Part shown: positions 1 to 8,150 of the stretch, in pieces | How the letters are laid out: each line of letters begins with the position of its first letter | Position numbering within the stretch: position 1 is the first letter of the stretch | DNA from: Lentimicrobium saccharophilum | GTDB taxonomy: Bacteria; Bacteroidota; Bacteroidia; Bacteroidales; Lentimicrobiaceae | DNA length: 64,000 bases | Reading direction: 5' to 3' | NCBI RefSeq assembly: GCF_001192835.1 | Contig: NZ_DF968182.1 | Location: 380,349-444,348 of the forward strand | Translations under genes and position numbers: made by a program | The notes under the pieces: generated by a model | What the model saw: the letters and a program-made list of their open reading frames with translations, nothing else | Told to the model about the DNA's origin: nothing | Database searches by the model: none

Positions 1-1842
1 GCGGCTGACAATCTGATCAATCTCCGGGAAATTTTCGATCAGGATATTTTCCATTTGCGTTGTCAGTTCAATGGTTTCCGACAACGAGGTTCCTGTCTTA
101 AGCACCGGTTGTATTACAAAATCCCCTTCATCAAGGGTGGGAACAAATTCACCTCCCATTCTGGAGAAAAGGATACCAACCAGTATCAGCGAAAGGGCTG
201 CCATCCCGAATACGGATTTTTTATGATCGTAAGCCCATTCAATTACTGGTTTGTAACTCCGATAGGCGAAGTTCATAATCCATGACGAAATGCTTTTTTT
301 ATTTTCCTTTACAGGCCTCAGGAAGATTGATGCGGCGACCGGCAGCCAGGTAAAACAAAAAATAATGGCTCCCAGCAGCGCAAAACTGAAAGAAAGGGCC
401 ATGGGCCTGAACATTTTTCCTTCGACCCCGCTGAGTGAGAGGATGGGAATGAAAACAATAAGGATGATGAACTGACCGAAGATGGCAGAATTCATCATTT
501 TGGAGGCGCCGGTAAAGGTAATGCTGTCGACGAGTTTCTGGCGTTGATTTCCGGCAAGGCCATCCAGTTCAGTTTTTCGTGTATTCAGGCTTAATGCAAT
601 AAACTCCACGATAATGACGGCACCGTCGATGATGATTCCGAAGTCAATGGCTCCAAGGCTCATCAGGTTGGCATCCACGCCGAAAATGTACATCATTGCA
701 ATGGTGAACAGCAGCGAAAGCGGGATCAGTGAGGCAATAACCATTCCTGACCTGAAATTGCCCAGCAACAGGACTACCACGAAAATCACGATCAGACAGC
801 CCAGGATAAGGTTTTCAGAAACTGTAAAGGTGGTTTTGCTGATCAGCTCGCTGCGTTCAAGGATTGGGTTGATATAAACACCCTCGGGCAGTGTTTTCTG
901 GAGCTCAGCCACCCGCTGTTTCACTTCCCGGATTACTTTGCTGGAGTTGGCGTCCTTCAGCATCATAATCTGACCAAGCACTTTTTCACCTTCGCCATTA
1001 CCGGTAATGGCCCCGAAGCGGTTGGCATATCCTTCATTAACTTTGGCAATGTCACCCACCAACAGCGGAATACCATTTATATTTCTGATAACGGTTGCAT
1101 TGATGTCATCGATTGATTTCATCAATCCTTCGCCGCGGATAAAATAGGTTTCATGCTGTTTCTCGATGTATGCTCCTCCTGCCACACTGTTATTCCGTTC
1201 AAGTGCTTCCAGCACCTCGGAAATTGTAACATGCATGGCATTAAGTACCGAAGGGTTAACCGCCACTTCGTACTGTTTTAGGTACCCGCCCCAGGTGTTT
1301 ATTTCAACAACGCCCGGAATACCCGACAACTGACGCTTAACAATCCAGTCCTGAATGGTTCTTAATTCCATCGCGTCGTATTTGTCCTTATAACCGGGTT
1401 TGGTATCGAGAATATACTGATAGATTTCTCCCAGTCCCGTGGTGATGGGCCCCATCTCTGGTGTACCGAACCCCTCAGGTATGTTGGCCGATGCACTTTT
1501 GATCTTTTCTGCAATCAATTGCCGGGGAAGGTACGTCCCCATTTCGTCATTAAAAACGATGGTAACCACAGACAATCCGAATTTTGAAACCGACCGTATC
1601 TCCTGAACGCCAGGCAGGTTGGCCATCTCGAGTTCAACCGGATAAGTGATAAATTGCTCAACATCCTGCGTTGAAAGATTTCCGGAGGTGGTGATTACCT
1701 GAACCTGGTTGTTGGTGATGTCCGGTACGGCACCGATGGGTATCTGGGTAATGGAAAACAACCCGAAACCAGCAACGGAGAGCGTGAATAGGATAACAAT
1801 CAGCTTATTGCGGATGCTGAACCCGATAATTCTTTCAAGCAT
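1..1842 (-). CDS. CzcA/CusA-family heavy-metal RND efflux permease (3' end beyond window)
   Basis: Inner-membrane proton-driven RND pump of the heavy-metal efflux branch, which exports cations such as Cu, Ag, Zn, Co or Cd through a tripartite complex. The visible 614 residues begin MLERIIGFSIRNKL and contain the family pattern PIGAVPDITNNQVQ in the first periplasmic loop. Near residues 398-412 is GAIDFGIIIDGAVIIVE, whose two Asp and Glu match the proton-relay D402/D408/E415 of CzcA. Further on is GGEFVPTLDEGDF. Family length is about 1040 residues (about 1440 when fused to TolC), so at least 40% lies left of position 1. It is the last visible gene of a minus-strand cluster starting at 6627, 35 bp after the TPR gene. 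No periplasmic adaptor or TolC is seen in this part of the cluster; they could lie outside. Metal specificity cannot be told from sequence. Confidence 0.93.
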   Translation of the reverse strand, partial: MLERIIGFSIRNKLIVILFTLSVAGFGLFSITQIPIGAVPDITNNQVQVITTSGNLSTQDVEQFITYPVELEMANLPGVQEIRSVSKFGLSVVTIVFNDEMGTYLPRQLIAEKIKSASANIPEGFGTPEMGPITTGLGEIYQYILDTKPGYKDKYDAMELRTIQDWIVKRQLSGIPGVVEINTWGGYLKQYEVAVNPSVLNAMHVTISEVLEALERNNSVAGGAYIEKQHETYFIRGEGLMKSIDDINATVIRNINGIPLLVGDIAKVNEGYANRFGAITGNGEGEKVLGQIMMLKDANSSKVIREVKQRVAELQKTLPEGVYINPILERSELISKTTFTVSENLILGCLIVIFVVVLLLGNFRSGMVIASLIPLSLLFTIAMMYIFGVDANLMSLGAIDFGIIIDGAVIIVEFIALSLNTRKTELDGLAGNQRQKLVDSITFTGASKMMNSAIFGQFIILIVFIPILSLSGVEGKMFRPMALSFSFALLGAIIFCFTWLPVAASIFLRPVKENKKSISSWIMNFAYRSYKPVIEWAYDHKKSVFGMAALSLILVGILFSRMGGEFVPTLDEGDFVIQPVLKTGTSLSETIELTTQMENILIENFPEIDQIVSR

Positions 1843-1877
1843 GGTATGATTCTTTCGGGATTTGCATATTTACAGGA

Positions 1878-2507
1878 TTATTTGATCAGATTATAGCCCT
1901 CTTTTGCTGAGGCATCCCCCGGGCGGTTCATCAATGCCTTTCCGAACAAAACCTTGGCCTCCCTGAGTTTGCCCATCCGGTAATTGGTCCAGCCAAACAT
2001 ATGCAGGGCATCGTAGTCGAAAGGATAAAGATTTGCGATTTTTTCAAAGTATTTGTATGCTGTCTGATACTCCTGACGGCTGTAATATATCATCCCCATC
2101 CGGTAATTTACAGTGTAATGATTGGGATCAATCTTCAACACTTCATTGTAGCGGGTAATTACCTGGTTCCAGTTGCCCAGGGCTGCAGCCGGCAGTACAA
2201 ATCCCAAGCGGGCCTCAACCGACATGGGCATTAGTTGTATGGATTTGTTGTAAAAGGCAATGGATTCGGTAAACCACCCGGCCTGATAGGTAAGCCACCC
2301 CAGCCTGAGGTTGATCTCGTATGAGGATTCATCATAAACTTTTTTCAGTGCTTCTATGGCTTTGCCATATTCCGCATTGTTTTCCAGGGCATAGCTGTTT
2401 TTGAAAACCTCTTCGAACTGAACCTTTTCCTGGGCTGAAACCCTTAAAGTCGCGAAAGCCATCAGCAGCATCAGGCTGATCATTGATTTTTTCAAGGCAG
2501 ATTCCAT
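1878..2507 (-). CDS. Secreted tetratricopeptide-repeat protein
   Basis: A 209-residue protein with a signal peptide (residues 1-25, ending VSAQE) followed by roughly five TPR units. Clear helices include a unit around residues 60-95 (WFTESIAFYNKSIQLMP) and another around 130-165 (YQTAYKYFEKIANLYP). TPRs form a protein-binding superhelix, so the likely role is a periplasmic scaffold or adaptor. No enzymatic motif is visible. Its start overlaps the end of the upstream gene by 16 bp, showing tight translational coupling, and it lies 35 bp before the RND pump. The gene order suggests it works with the TPR/beta-barrel protein encoded just upstream. The exact function is unknown. Confidence 0.8.
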   Translation of the reverse strand: MESALKKSMISLMLLMAFATLRVSAQEKVQFEEVFKNSYALENNAEYGKAIEALKKVYDESSYEINLRLGWLTYQAGWFTESIAFYNKSIQLMPMSVEARLGFVLPAAALGNWNQVITRYNEVLKIDPNHYTVNYRMGMIYYSRQEYQTAYKYFEKIANLYPFDYDALHMFGWTNYRMGKLREAKVLFGKALMNRPGDASAKEGYNLIK

Positions 2508-3817
2508 GTTAATCCTCCTGTTATACTTAATGTTTGGTAATTGTAATAATAAATCTTTCCCGTTGCCGGTTCCGGGAAAAACAGCTCGGTTCCTTCACGG
2601 AGAAAAAGCTGGGCCCTGAGGCTGAATCTGAGATAATCGTTGTGGATATATATCAGCCGGGCAGCGAAGCGGTTTTTTGTCTTATCGAAAGCGTTGTAAA
2701 ATACCTGCAGGTTGTTTTCAGCTGACCCGGTGAGGTTTCCCGCGGTAAATAAAGCTTCACCCCATAGCGCTGGCAGGATTTTTCCTCCCACCATCTGGCT
2801 GAAAATCAGACTTTGGGAATAATCGTTCTGATTCAGGGTAATGGTTGTGCTGCTATACAGGTTCAGGTTTCCGTAAGGTCTTACGATACATCCCAAAGAG
2901 GCCTGAGTAGTCCTCAGCTGATCCGCGTGCAGCGACCATAAACCGGCCGAAGCTTCCCAGACCGGCGAAAGGTAGCTGATCTCTCCCCCGTATGCAATAT
3001 CATCATATTTTGTATTTCGGGGAGGTCCGATCATGCGGGCGACGATGCTGTCGTCACTCCGCAAAGGATTGGAATACCTGACGTCCGATAATCTGAAGGC
3101 GGGACTGATCCTGATTTTGCGTCCGATTATAAACGATGGCGCAAGGTATGCTTCCAGTTGCCGCACGGAGTAGTTCCCGCTCAATGAATCAAACCCCGTA
3201 ATTTCAACTGTTCTTGTTTTATTGAAATTCATTGCTGACACGGCTGCATTGATCATCAGGCTTGAACCGGCCGGGATCAGCGCACCCGCCAGTGAATAGA
3301 AAGCGTTTTTGTTCAGATAGGCTTCAGTATAAAGCCCGTTTCCTTGTTGCCTGTGCTGATCAAACCGGCTGCTGTGGTCAGAAAAAGCCGGTCCTGCCTC
3401 CACATAGATCATTGGATTGAACAGGCGGTTGACTGCCTGGTTTGAATTGCCGGAAGGCAGGCTTTTCTGAAACCTCCTGGCCTTATCGGGCTGTCCGCTG
3501 TAGAGGTATGATTTAATAAGCAGCGAAATGGTAAGTTCATCAAAATTATTGAAATCCCTTGCTTTTTCCAGATGGCGTGCAGCCCGGGCATACCTTTGCA
3601 GTTCAAACGCCGCTATTCCTGTCCTCAGTCGGATGTAGAAGTAATCCCAGCCTTCCCCGATGGCCTGTTCGCCGGTGATAAGAAGACTGTCCCACTTTTG
3701 TTCGGTATATAACCTGTAGGTGAGTGCTTCGTAATCAATGGTAAACGGCTCCCTGGCGGATATTTCTCCGGTAAAAGTAAACAGTAGTAATATGAATGCC
3801 AGGAGTCGCAGGCGCAT
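2492..3817 (-). CDS. TPR domain / outer-membrane beta-barrel protein
   Basis: A 441-residue protein with a signal peptide (about residues 1-21, ending ISARE). Residues 25-125 are helical and TPR-like (for example RYARAARHLEKARDF and QPDKARRFQKSLP). From about residue 130 to the C-terminus the sequence alternates polar and aromatic residues as in outer-membrane beta strands, ending GGLTWNLP. A periplasmic TPR joined to an outer-membrane barrel is the simplest reading. I recognise no named family. It begins 7 bp after the transporter/peptidase fusion gene and overlaps the next TPR gene by 16 bp, so the three are almost certainly one transcript. Together they could link inner membrane, periplasm and outer membrane. 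Confidence 0.72.
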   Translation of the reverse strand: MRLRLLAFILLLFTFTGEISAREPFTIDYEALTYRLYTEQKWDSLLITGEQAIGEGWDYFYIRLRTGIAAFELQRYARAARHLEKARDFNNFDELTISLLIKSYLYSGQPDKARRFQKSLPSGNSNQAVNRLFNPMIYVEAGPAFSDHSSRFDQHRQQGNGLYTEAYLNKNAFYSLAGALIPAGSSLMINAAVSAMNFNKTRTVEITGFDSLSGNYSVRQLEAYLAPSFIIGRKIRISPAFRLSDVRYSNPLRSDDSIVARMIGPPRNTKYDDIAYGGEISYLSPVWEASAGLWSLHADQLRTTQASLGCIVRPYGNLNLYSSTTITLNQNDYSQSLIFSQMVGGKILPALWGEALFTAGNLTGSAENNLQVFYNAFDKTKNRFAARLIYIHNDYLRFSLRAQLFLREGTELFFPEPATGKIYYYNYQTLSITGGLTWNLP

Positions 3818-3824
3818 GGGCGTT

Positions 3825-6017
3825 TCAGTTATTTTTAAAGTGAACGGTTGTGTTTATTTTACCCGATCCGATGCTGACGGATTGCAGGCGGTTTTCTGCG
3901 ATAATCAGGCTGAATCGATAGCCGGCAAGATTTAAACCGGCAACGGACAGTTTACAGGAAGAGCCGAGTTGAAAGCGGTTGCCGGCCAGATCTTCCTGCC
4001 TTTCGGTGATGGCCATTTTATATTCCGGTTTAATGAAAAGATAAAACGGGGCGACAATATCCTGAATTACCCTTGCCCATGAAATCCCGAACGAGGAAGG
4101 CGGGAAGGTATCGCGGGTGACCAGGTCCCTGTGATAAACCATAGGTACCTTGTAAGCCGAGAGATAGAAAAAGTAAAGCAGGCTGTCGCGGCTCCCTTCA
4201 TAATGGGTGAAGAAGAACATAGACCCATCGGTGGTGAAATAAGCTTTCGCACCTGTGGAGGAATCTTCGATAAACTGGTTTTTGTAAAGGTCAGCATTCA
4301 CTTTCCAGGTGCCGTCAGGGAAGGTTCCGTTATCACTGCTATACTCAATGTTCTGACCGGGGATGAAATGAAATGCCTTTACAAGGGCTGGTTCGGGGGC
4401 AAGGTTACTCACCTGCTCATTTTTTAACGGAATTTCATAGAGTTTGAGCTGGACAGGTTCCTGGTAACTGAGGTACTGTGAAACAGGGTAGTTAAGGGTC
4501 GCCGAGCCTATGTGCGGTGTTGACTGAAGTTGAAAATGCAGGTGGGGATAGGGTGATCTGCCGGAATTGCCACAGCTGGCGATCACCTGTCCCTGATGAA
4601 CATAAGATCCCTGTTTTACCTTTATACTGCCTTTCTTCAGGTGACTGAGTTTGGAATAGAGCCGCTCCGAATGTCTGATTATAATGGTATTGCCCCAGTT
4701 GCGGCCAAGGTTGATTTCTCCGGGGGGATTGTCATCAATGCTGTCAACAATTTCTTCAACCCAGCCATTGGCCGGTGCTGTTACAGGTTTATCAAAACAA
4801 TAATAATCGGAAACTTTAGCCCCTTCCCCTGAAAACTCTTTACCGGCTTCATCCGTAATCACAAAATCCCAGGCATGCCGCCACTCCTCCTGATGGGTGA
4901 ATTCTCCGTTGTGGCCCTGGTTTACAGTCCAGACTCCGAAAAAGGGAAGGGAAACGGGCAGGTAGCTTTTGTTACGGAACCTTTCCCCGGAGTTTTGGCC
5001 GATGTATAAATTCAGTTCAGGAGAATAGTGCTGAACGGCAACAGGTTCCGGTTTCATTTGCATCTTTTCCCTGAACTTCATGGCATAGAGGAAAAGCAAT
5101 ACCATCAGGTTAAATGGCAATGAATACACCGGCAGTTGGATTATTCCGAGTAATTCCGCAAATCCTGCGGTAATCATTGAAATAATGGGTGTTACCAGGA
5201 TAACCCACAAAAACGACCAGCCTGATGCGATCATAAAGAAACCGCCGATGGCAATGGCGGTAAGAATATGGTTGAAACCGATGAAACCATAGTTCAATTC
5301 ATTCATGTTTGCCCCTATCAGCAGATAAAAGCCCCAGGCTGAAGCAAACCCGGTTACTGACAGCAGGAAGGCTATCCGGGAGTAAAAAAGCAAGCCTGCA
5401 GCAATCAATAAGCCTGCGAAGAGATGATATTGAAAGAAGATGGCTCCCAGGGATTTAAAGTAAGTTTTAATAAACAGTGGCCAGCTGACATCTCCGAACC
5501 ATTCGTAAATCCTGACAACCAGCGGGCCGCCCCTTTCATAAATGGTGCTCAGGGTATAAATGCCCGATTCCCCGGGGATCATGGTAGAATAATTCCGGGC
5601 GGCAAGTGTCGCTATCCAGATTGCTATAAGGAAGGGGAGTGTAAGGTAGGGCAGTGCATATTTACTTAACAATCCCTCGAAAGCCAGGGTAATAAAGAGG
5701 GTGGCTAGGGCCGTGGCAACCAGCAGCAGGTAAAACTCAGGGCCCGGCTGAAACGAAAGTCCGAGGCCCAGACCAGTAAGCAGGGAATTGAAACCATAGA
5801 AACCCGACAGTATATTCCGCCGGTTCAGGCCAAGTCCCCAGGCCAGGCCATTGGCCGTAAGCAGCGATAGCAACCCGGCAGCACCTGCATACACATCGAA
5901 GAATGAAACCACCATGAGTAAAAGGCCGAACCAGGGATTTTTCGAAAAGAAAACCATGGTGTAGCTGTTCACCGTACTGGTATATACCTTGCTCAGAAGG
6001 CCGGCTGGTTCTGACAT
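3825..6017 (-). CDS. Urea transporter domain fused to an M23 (LytM-like) peptidase domain
   Basis: A 730-residue, two-part protein. Residues 1-315 are a urea-transporter (UT/SLC14) channel with two pseudo-repeats: GFYGFNSLLTGLG at about 72-84 and YGFIGFNHILTAIAIGG at about 243-259, with LPYLTLPF at 122-129 as the UT family LP motif. Residues 350-525 resemble the M23 metallopeptidase fold, with RHAWDF (H381, D384), a middle His near 459, and CGNSGRSPYPHLHFQ carrying the HxH zinc ligands H492/H494. The last 200 residues are beta-rich and unassigned. UT proteins are usually about 300-340 residues, so the fusion more than doubles the length. It follows the ECF sigma gene by 34 bp. The channel could carry urea or another small amide. 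Whether the peptidase faces the periplasm is unclear, because UT C-termini are normally cytoplasmic. Confidence 0.85.
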   Translation of the reverse strand: MSEPAGLLSKVYTSTVNSYTMVFFSKNPWFGLLLMVVSFFDVYAGAAGLLSLLTANGLAWGLGLNRRNILSGFYGFNSLLTGLGLGLSFQPGPEFYLLLVATALATLFITLAFEGLLSKYALPYLTLPFLIAIWIATLAARNYSTMIPGESGIYTLSTIYERGGPLVVRIYEWFGDVSWPLFIKTYFKSLGAIFFQYHLFAGLLIAAGLLFYSRIAFLLSVTGFASAWGFYLLIGANMNELNYGFIGFNHILTAIAIGGFFMIASGWSFLWVILVTPIISMITAGFAELLGIIQLPVYSLPFNLMVLLFLYAMKFREKMQMKPEPVAVQHYSPELNLYIGQNSGERFRNKSYLPVSLPFFGVWTVNQGHNGEFTHQEEWRHAWDFVITDEAGKEFSGEGAKVSDYYCFDKPVTAPANGWVEEIVDSIDDNPPGEINLGRNWGNTIIIRHSERLYSKLSHLKKGSIKVKQGSYVHQGQVIASCGNSGRSPYPHLHFQLQSTPHIGSATLNYPVSQYLSYQEPVQLKLYEIPLKNEQVSNLAPEPALVKAFHFIPGQNIEYSSDNGTFPDGTWKVNADLYKNQFIEDSSTGAKAYFTTDGSMFFFTHYEGSRDSLLYFFYLSAYKVPMVYHRDLVTRDTFPPSSFGISWARVIQDIVAPFYLFIKPEYKMAITERQEDLAGNRFQLGSSCKLSVAGLNLAGYRFSLIIAENRLQSVSIGSGKINTTVHFKNN

Positions 6018-6051
6018 AAAATCAGTCTGAAATTTGGTTAAGCAGTGGGAA

Positions 6052-6627
6052 TCAGTCGATGTAATCTTTCATTCTCGGATCACTCATAATTGCCTTTTTC
6101 AAGCGTTCCTTGCAGTTGTACTTCTTGGTTTTGGCGTAATTCTCCGATCCGTAGCCCATGGTGTCTGCAATGTCCTTTGATGAAAATTTCTGAAGCGAAA
6201 GCAGCAGTATCCGCTGGCAATCCTTTTCCATGGCATTGAAATGCTCCCGGTAGATCCTGTATTTCATCTGTTCGGCTTCAGCAGCCTCCCTGGTGGCTGA
6301 TTCCGGTATGTTAAAGAACTTTTCGATAAGGTCAAAATTGGCGGCTCCCTTACGTTTTGTCTTGAGCTTTTGCATCCATAGATTCCGGCTGATGGAATAA
6401 AGGTAGGTCAGGAAAGAACAGGTAAGGTAGAAGTCATCTTTCTGAACATTTTTGAGCACCACGATCAGGGATTCCTGGAAAATATCTTCGGCATCTTCAT
6501 CATTGCCGGTATTTTTCTTGATCAGGTATCTGATGGTGGGGAAAAACTCCTGGTAAACATGCTTGATGATATAATCGCTGTTGAGCTTAAGCCCCTCCAC
6601 GATCGCCCTGTCGGAAAAATGTATCAT
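6052..6627 (-). CDS. ECF-type RNA polymerase sigma factor
   Basis: A 191-residue sigma-70-family protein. Region 2 spans about residues 20-95: YIIKHVYQEFFPTIRYLI, DAEDIFQESLIVVLKN, then FLTYLYSISRNLWMQKLK, the -10 recognition and core-binding part. Region 4 (about 125-180) has a helix-turn-helix, with CQRILLLSLQKFSSKDIADTMGY followed by CKERLKKAI. No anti-sigma gene is adjacent. It is first in the minus-strand cluster that continues with the UT-M23 fusion and TPR proteins, so it may activate its own operon. A plausible -33/-7 promoter lies at 6741-6770. Known ECF groups often respond to envelope stress, but the signal here cannot be read from sequence. Confidence 0.9.
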   Translation of the reverse strand: MIHFSDRAIVEGLKLNSDYIIKHVYQEFFPTIRYLIKKNTGNDEDAEDIFQESLIVVLKNVQKDDFYLTCSFLTYLYSISRNLWMQKLKTKRKGAANFDLIEKFFNIPESATREAAEAEQMKYRIYREHFNAMEKDCQRILLLSLQKFSSKDIADTMGYGSENYAKTKKYNCKERLKKAIMSDPRMKDYID

Positions 6628-6740
6628 CCAGCCCTTGAATTAATGACTTCTCTTATACTTCACGCAGGGTATAGCCGGAATTGCTCAGGAATAGCCGCTG
6701 TTTAGCCCTGCTGTGGTTAAATATGCCCTGTTTGAGATCA

Positions 6741-6770
6741 TAAAATTATAAAATTATGTTTGTTTGGCAA
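6741..6770 (-). promoter_or_regulatory. Predicted Bacteroidota promoter of the ECF sigma operon
   Basis: On the minus strand TTG (6768-6770) and TAATTTTA (6741-6748) are 19 bp apart, against the phylum consensus TTG-N19-21-TAnnTTTG (last base differs). The sigma start codon is about 110 bp downstream, and the surrounding AT-rich spacer separates it from the decarboxylase gene stop. Confidence 0.4.
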
Positions 6771-6783
6771 ATAATTTTACAAA

Positions 6784-8139
6784 TTATCTGAGTTTAATCA
6801 GGTGTTCCGGTATTTTCTCACTTCCGGTCACCGTTTCCATTGTTTCGTGTTCCCTGATCACGTGGGCTTTTCCGTTTTCGCCGATCAACACCACGTTTGG
6901 CCTGAGGGTAATAAACTGCATCCACTGGGTTACATTATACGCGCCAGTATGATGGATGACAACCTGATCGTTGATGTTCAGCATCGGCAGGTTGACGCTT
7001 TCGCGTACGCAATCGATGTTCATGCACAGGGGACCGTAGAGGGTGGTGTCTTCGCGATGCTGCGAAACGCCCTGAGCGACGGTGACCATGTGCTGGTACC
7101 AGAAGGCGGTGAAAAGAAGATTAACGCCGGCGTCGATGATGGTTGCCCTCCTGCCCGATGAAAGCCGTTTATTGGCGATCACGGATGAGATAATAAAACC
7201 TGCTTCGTCAACCAGGGCGCGGCCTGTTTCAAGAATCAGCAAAGGCAATTCGCCGGGGCTGAAATGACTGTTAATCAGTGCGCTGCTGATGGCTTCTGCA
7301 TATTCGTCAAACGAAGGGTTGGTGTCGCTGCCTGGCAGGTATGACCCCTTGAGCGTATTTTTTGAGGCAAATCCGCCACCGATGTCGATGTATTTCAGCT
7401 GGTGGTTGAATTTCTGCTGCAGCGACCGGGCCAGATCTGCAAGCTTTGTGGCGGCAACGGCATACGCATTTGCTGTCATGATAAAGGTCCCTATGTGGGT
7501 GTGAAGCCCCATCAGCTCAAGCTTGCCTGAGTGCATGATTTTGTTCAGGGCATCCCATGCCTGTCCGTTTTCGTAGTTGAACCCGAAGCGGTCCCACATG
7601 GGGTAAATCCCGGTATCCATATTTACCCGGATGGCTACCCTTGGCTTCTGAGAGGTGGTTTCAGCCACTTCAATCAACAGGTACAACTCGTCCAGGTGAT
7701 CGATGTGTATAAGGCTGCCCTTTTCAGTTGCCATGATCAGTTCTTCCCGGCTTTTACCAGGTCCGTTAAAGATGATTTTTCCCGGATCCACGCCGTTGGC
7801 AATGGCTTTATCGTATTCGTAACCGGATACCACTTCCGCCCAGGCTCCCTCCTGATGAAAAATATTGCATACGGCAGCAAGATAATTAGTTTTATACGAC
7901 CAGGCAAACTGTACTTTAGGGTACCGGGTCGAAAAAGCCCTGAAGGCTTTACGGTAAGTGCTTCTGATCGTATTTTCGGAAAGCACGAACAGGGGGGAGC
8001 CATAATTTGCTACCAGTTCTTTAACAGCCATGCCATCAATATGGGTGGTCGGGGCCTGTTCGGTCCTTATCCCTGATTTTCCGGGCATACCAGCTTCCAG
8101 TTTTGTTATATGCGGACGTTCATAATGTTTCTTTTCCAT
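6784..8139 (-). CDS. DAP/ornithine-decarboxylase-fold (type III PLP) enzyme of a PqqD/ATP-grasp cluster
   Basis: A 451-residue enzyme of the alanine-racemase/DAP-decarboxylase fold, which uses PLP to decarboxylate amino acids. The PLP lysine is K83 in FAWSYKTNYL. GLHTHIG (H213, H215) and GGGFA (254-258) bind the cofactor phosphate region, ETGRALV is at 304-310, and GPLCMNIDCV (C362) corresponds to the active-site Cys segment from the partner subunit. ETGR replaces the EPGR common in LysA, so the substrate may not be meso-DAP. The N-terminus carries an unusual 22-residue tail with YERPHITKLEAG (residues 6-17). It starts 11 bp after the ATP-grasp gene, in the same transcript. In butirosin biosynthesis the related BtrK decarboxylates a glutamyl group held on a carrier protein; a similar carrier-bound substrate is possible here. 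Ordinary lysA is the alternative, less likely given the neighbours. Confidence 0.85.
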   Translation of the reverse strand: MEKKHYERPHITKLEAGMPGKSGIRTEQAPTTHIDGMAVKELVANYGSPLFVLSENTIRSTYRKAFRAFSTRYPKVQFAWSYKTNYLAAVCNIFHQEGAWAEVVSGYEYDKAIANGVDPGKIIFNGPGKSREELIMATEKGSLIHIDHLDELYLLIEVAETTSQKPRVAIRVNMDTGIYPMWDRFGFNYENGQAWDALNKIMHSGKLELMGLHTHIGTFIMTANAYAVAATKLADLARSLQQKFNHQLKYIDIGGGFASKNTLKGSYLPGSDTNPSFDEYAEAISSALINSHFSPGELPLLILETGRALVDEAGFIISSVIANKRLSSGRRATIIDAGVNLLFTAFWYQHMVTVAQGVSQHREDTTLYGPLCMNIDCVRESVNLPMLNINDQVVIHHTGAYNVTQWMQFITLRPNVVLIGENGKAHVIREHETMETVTGSEKIPEHLIKLR

Positions 8140-8150
8140 ATTAATCTTTA

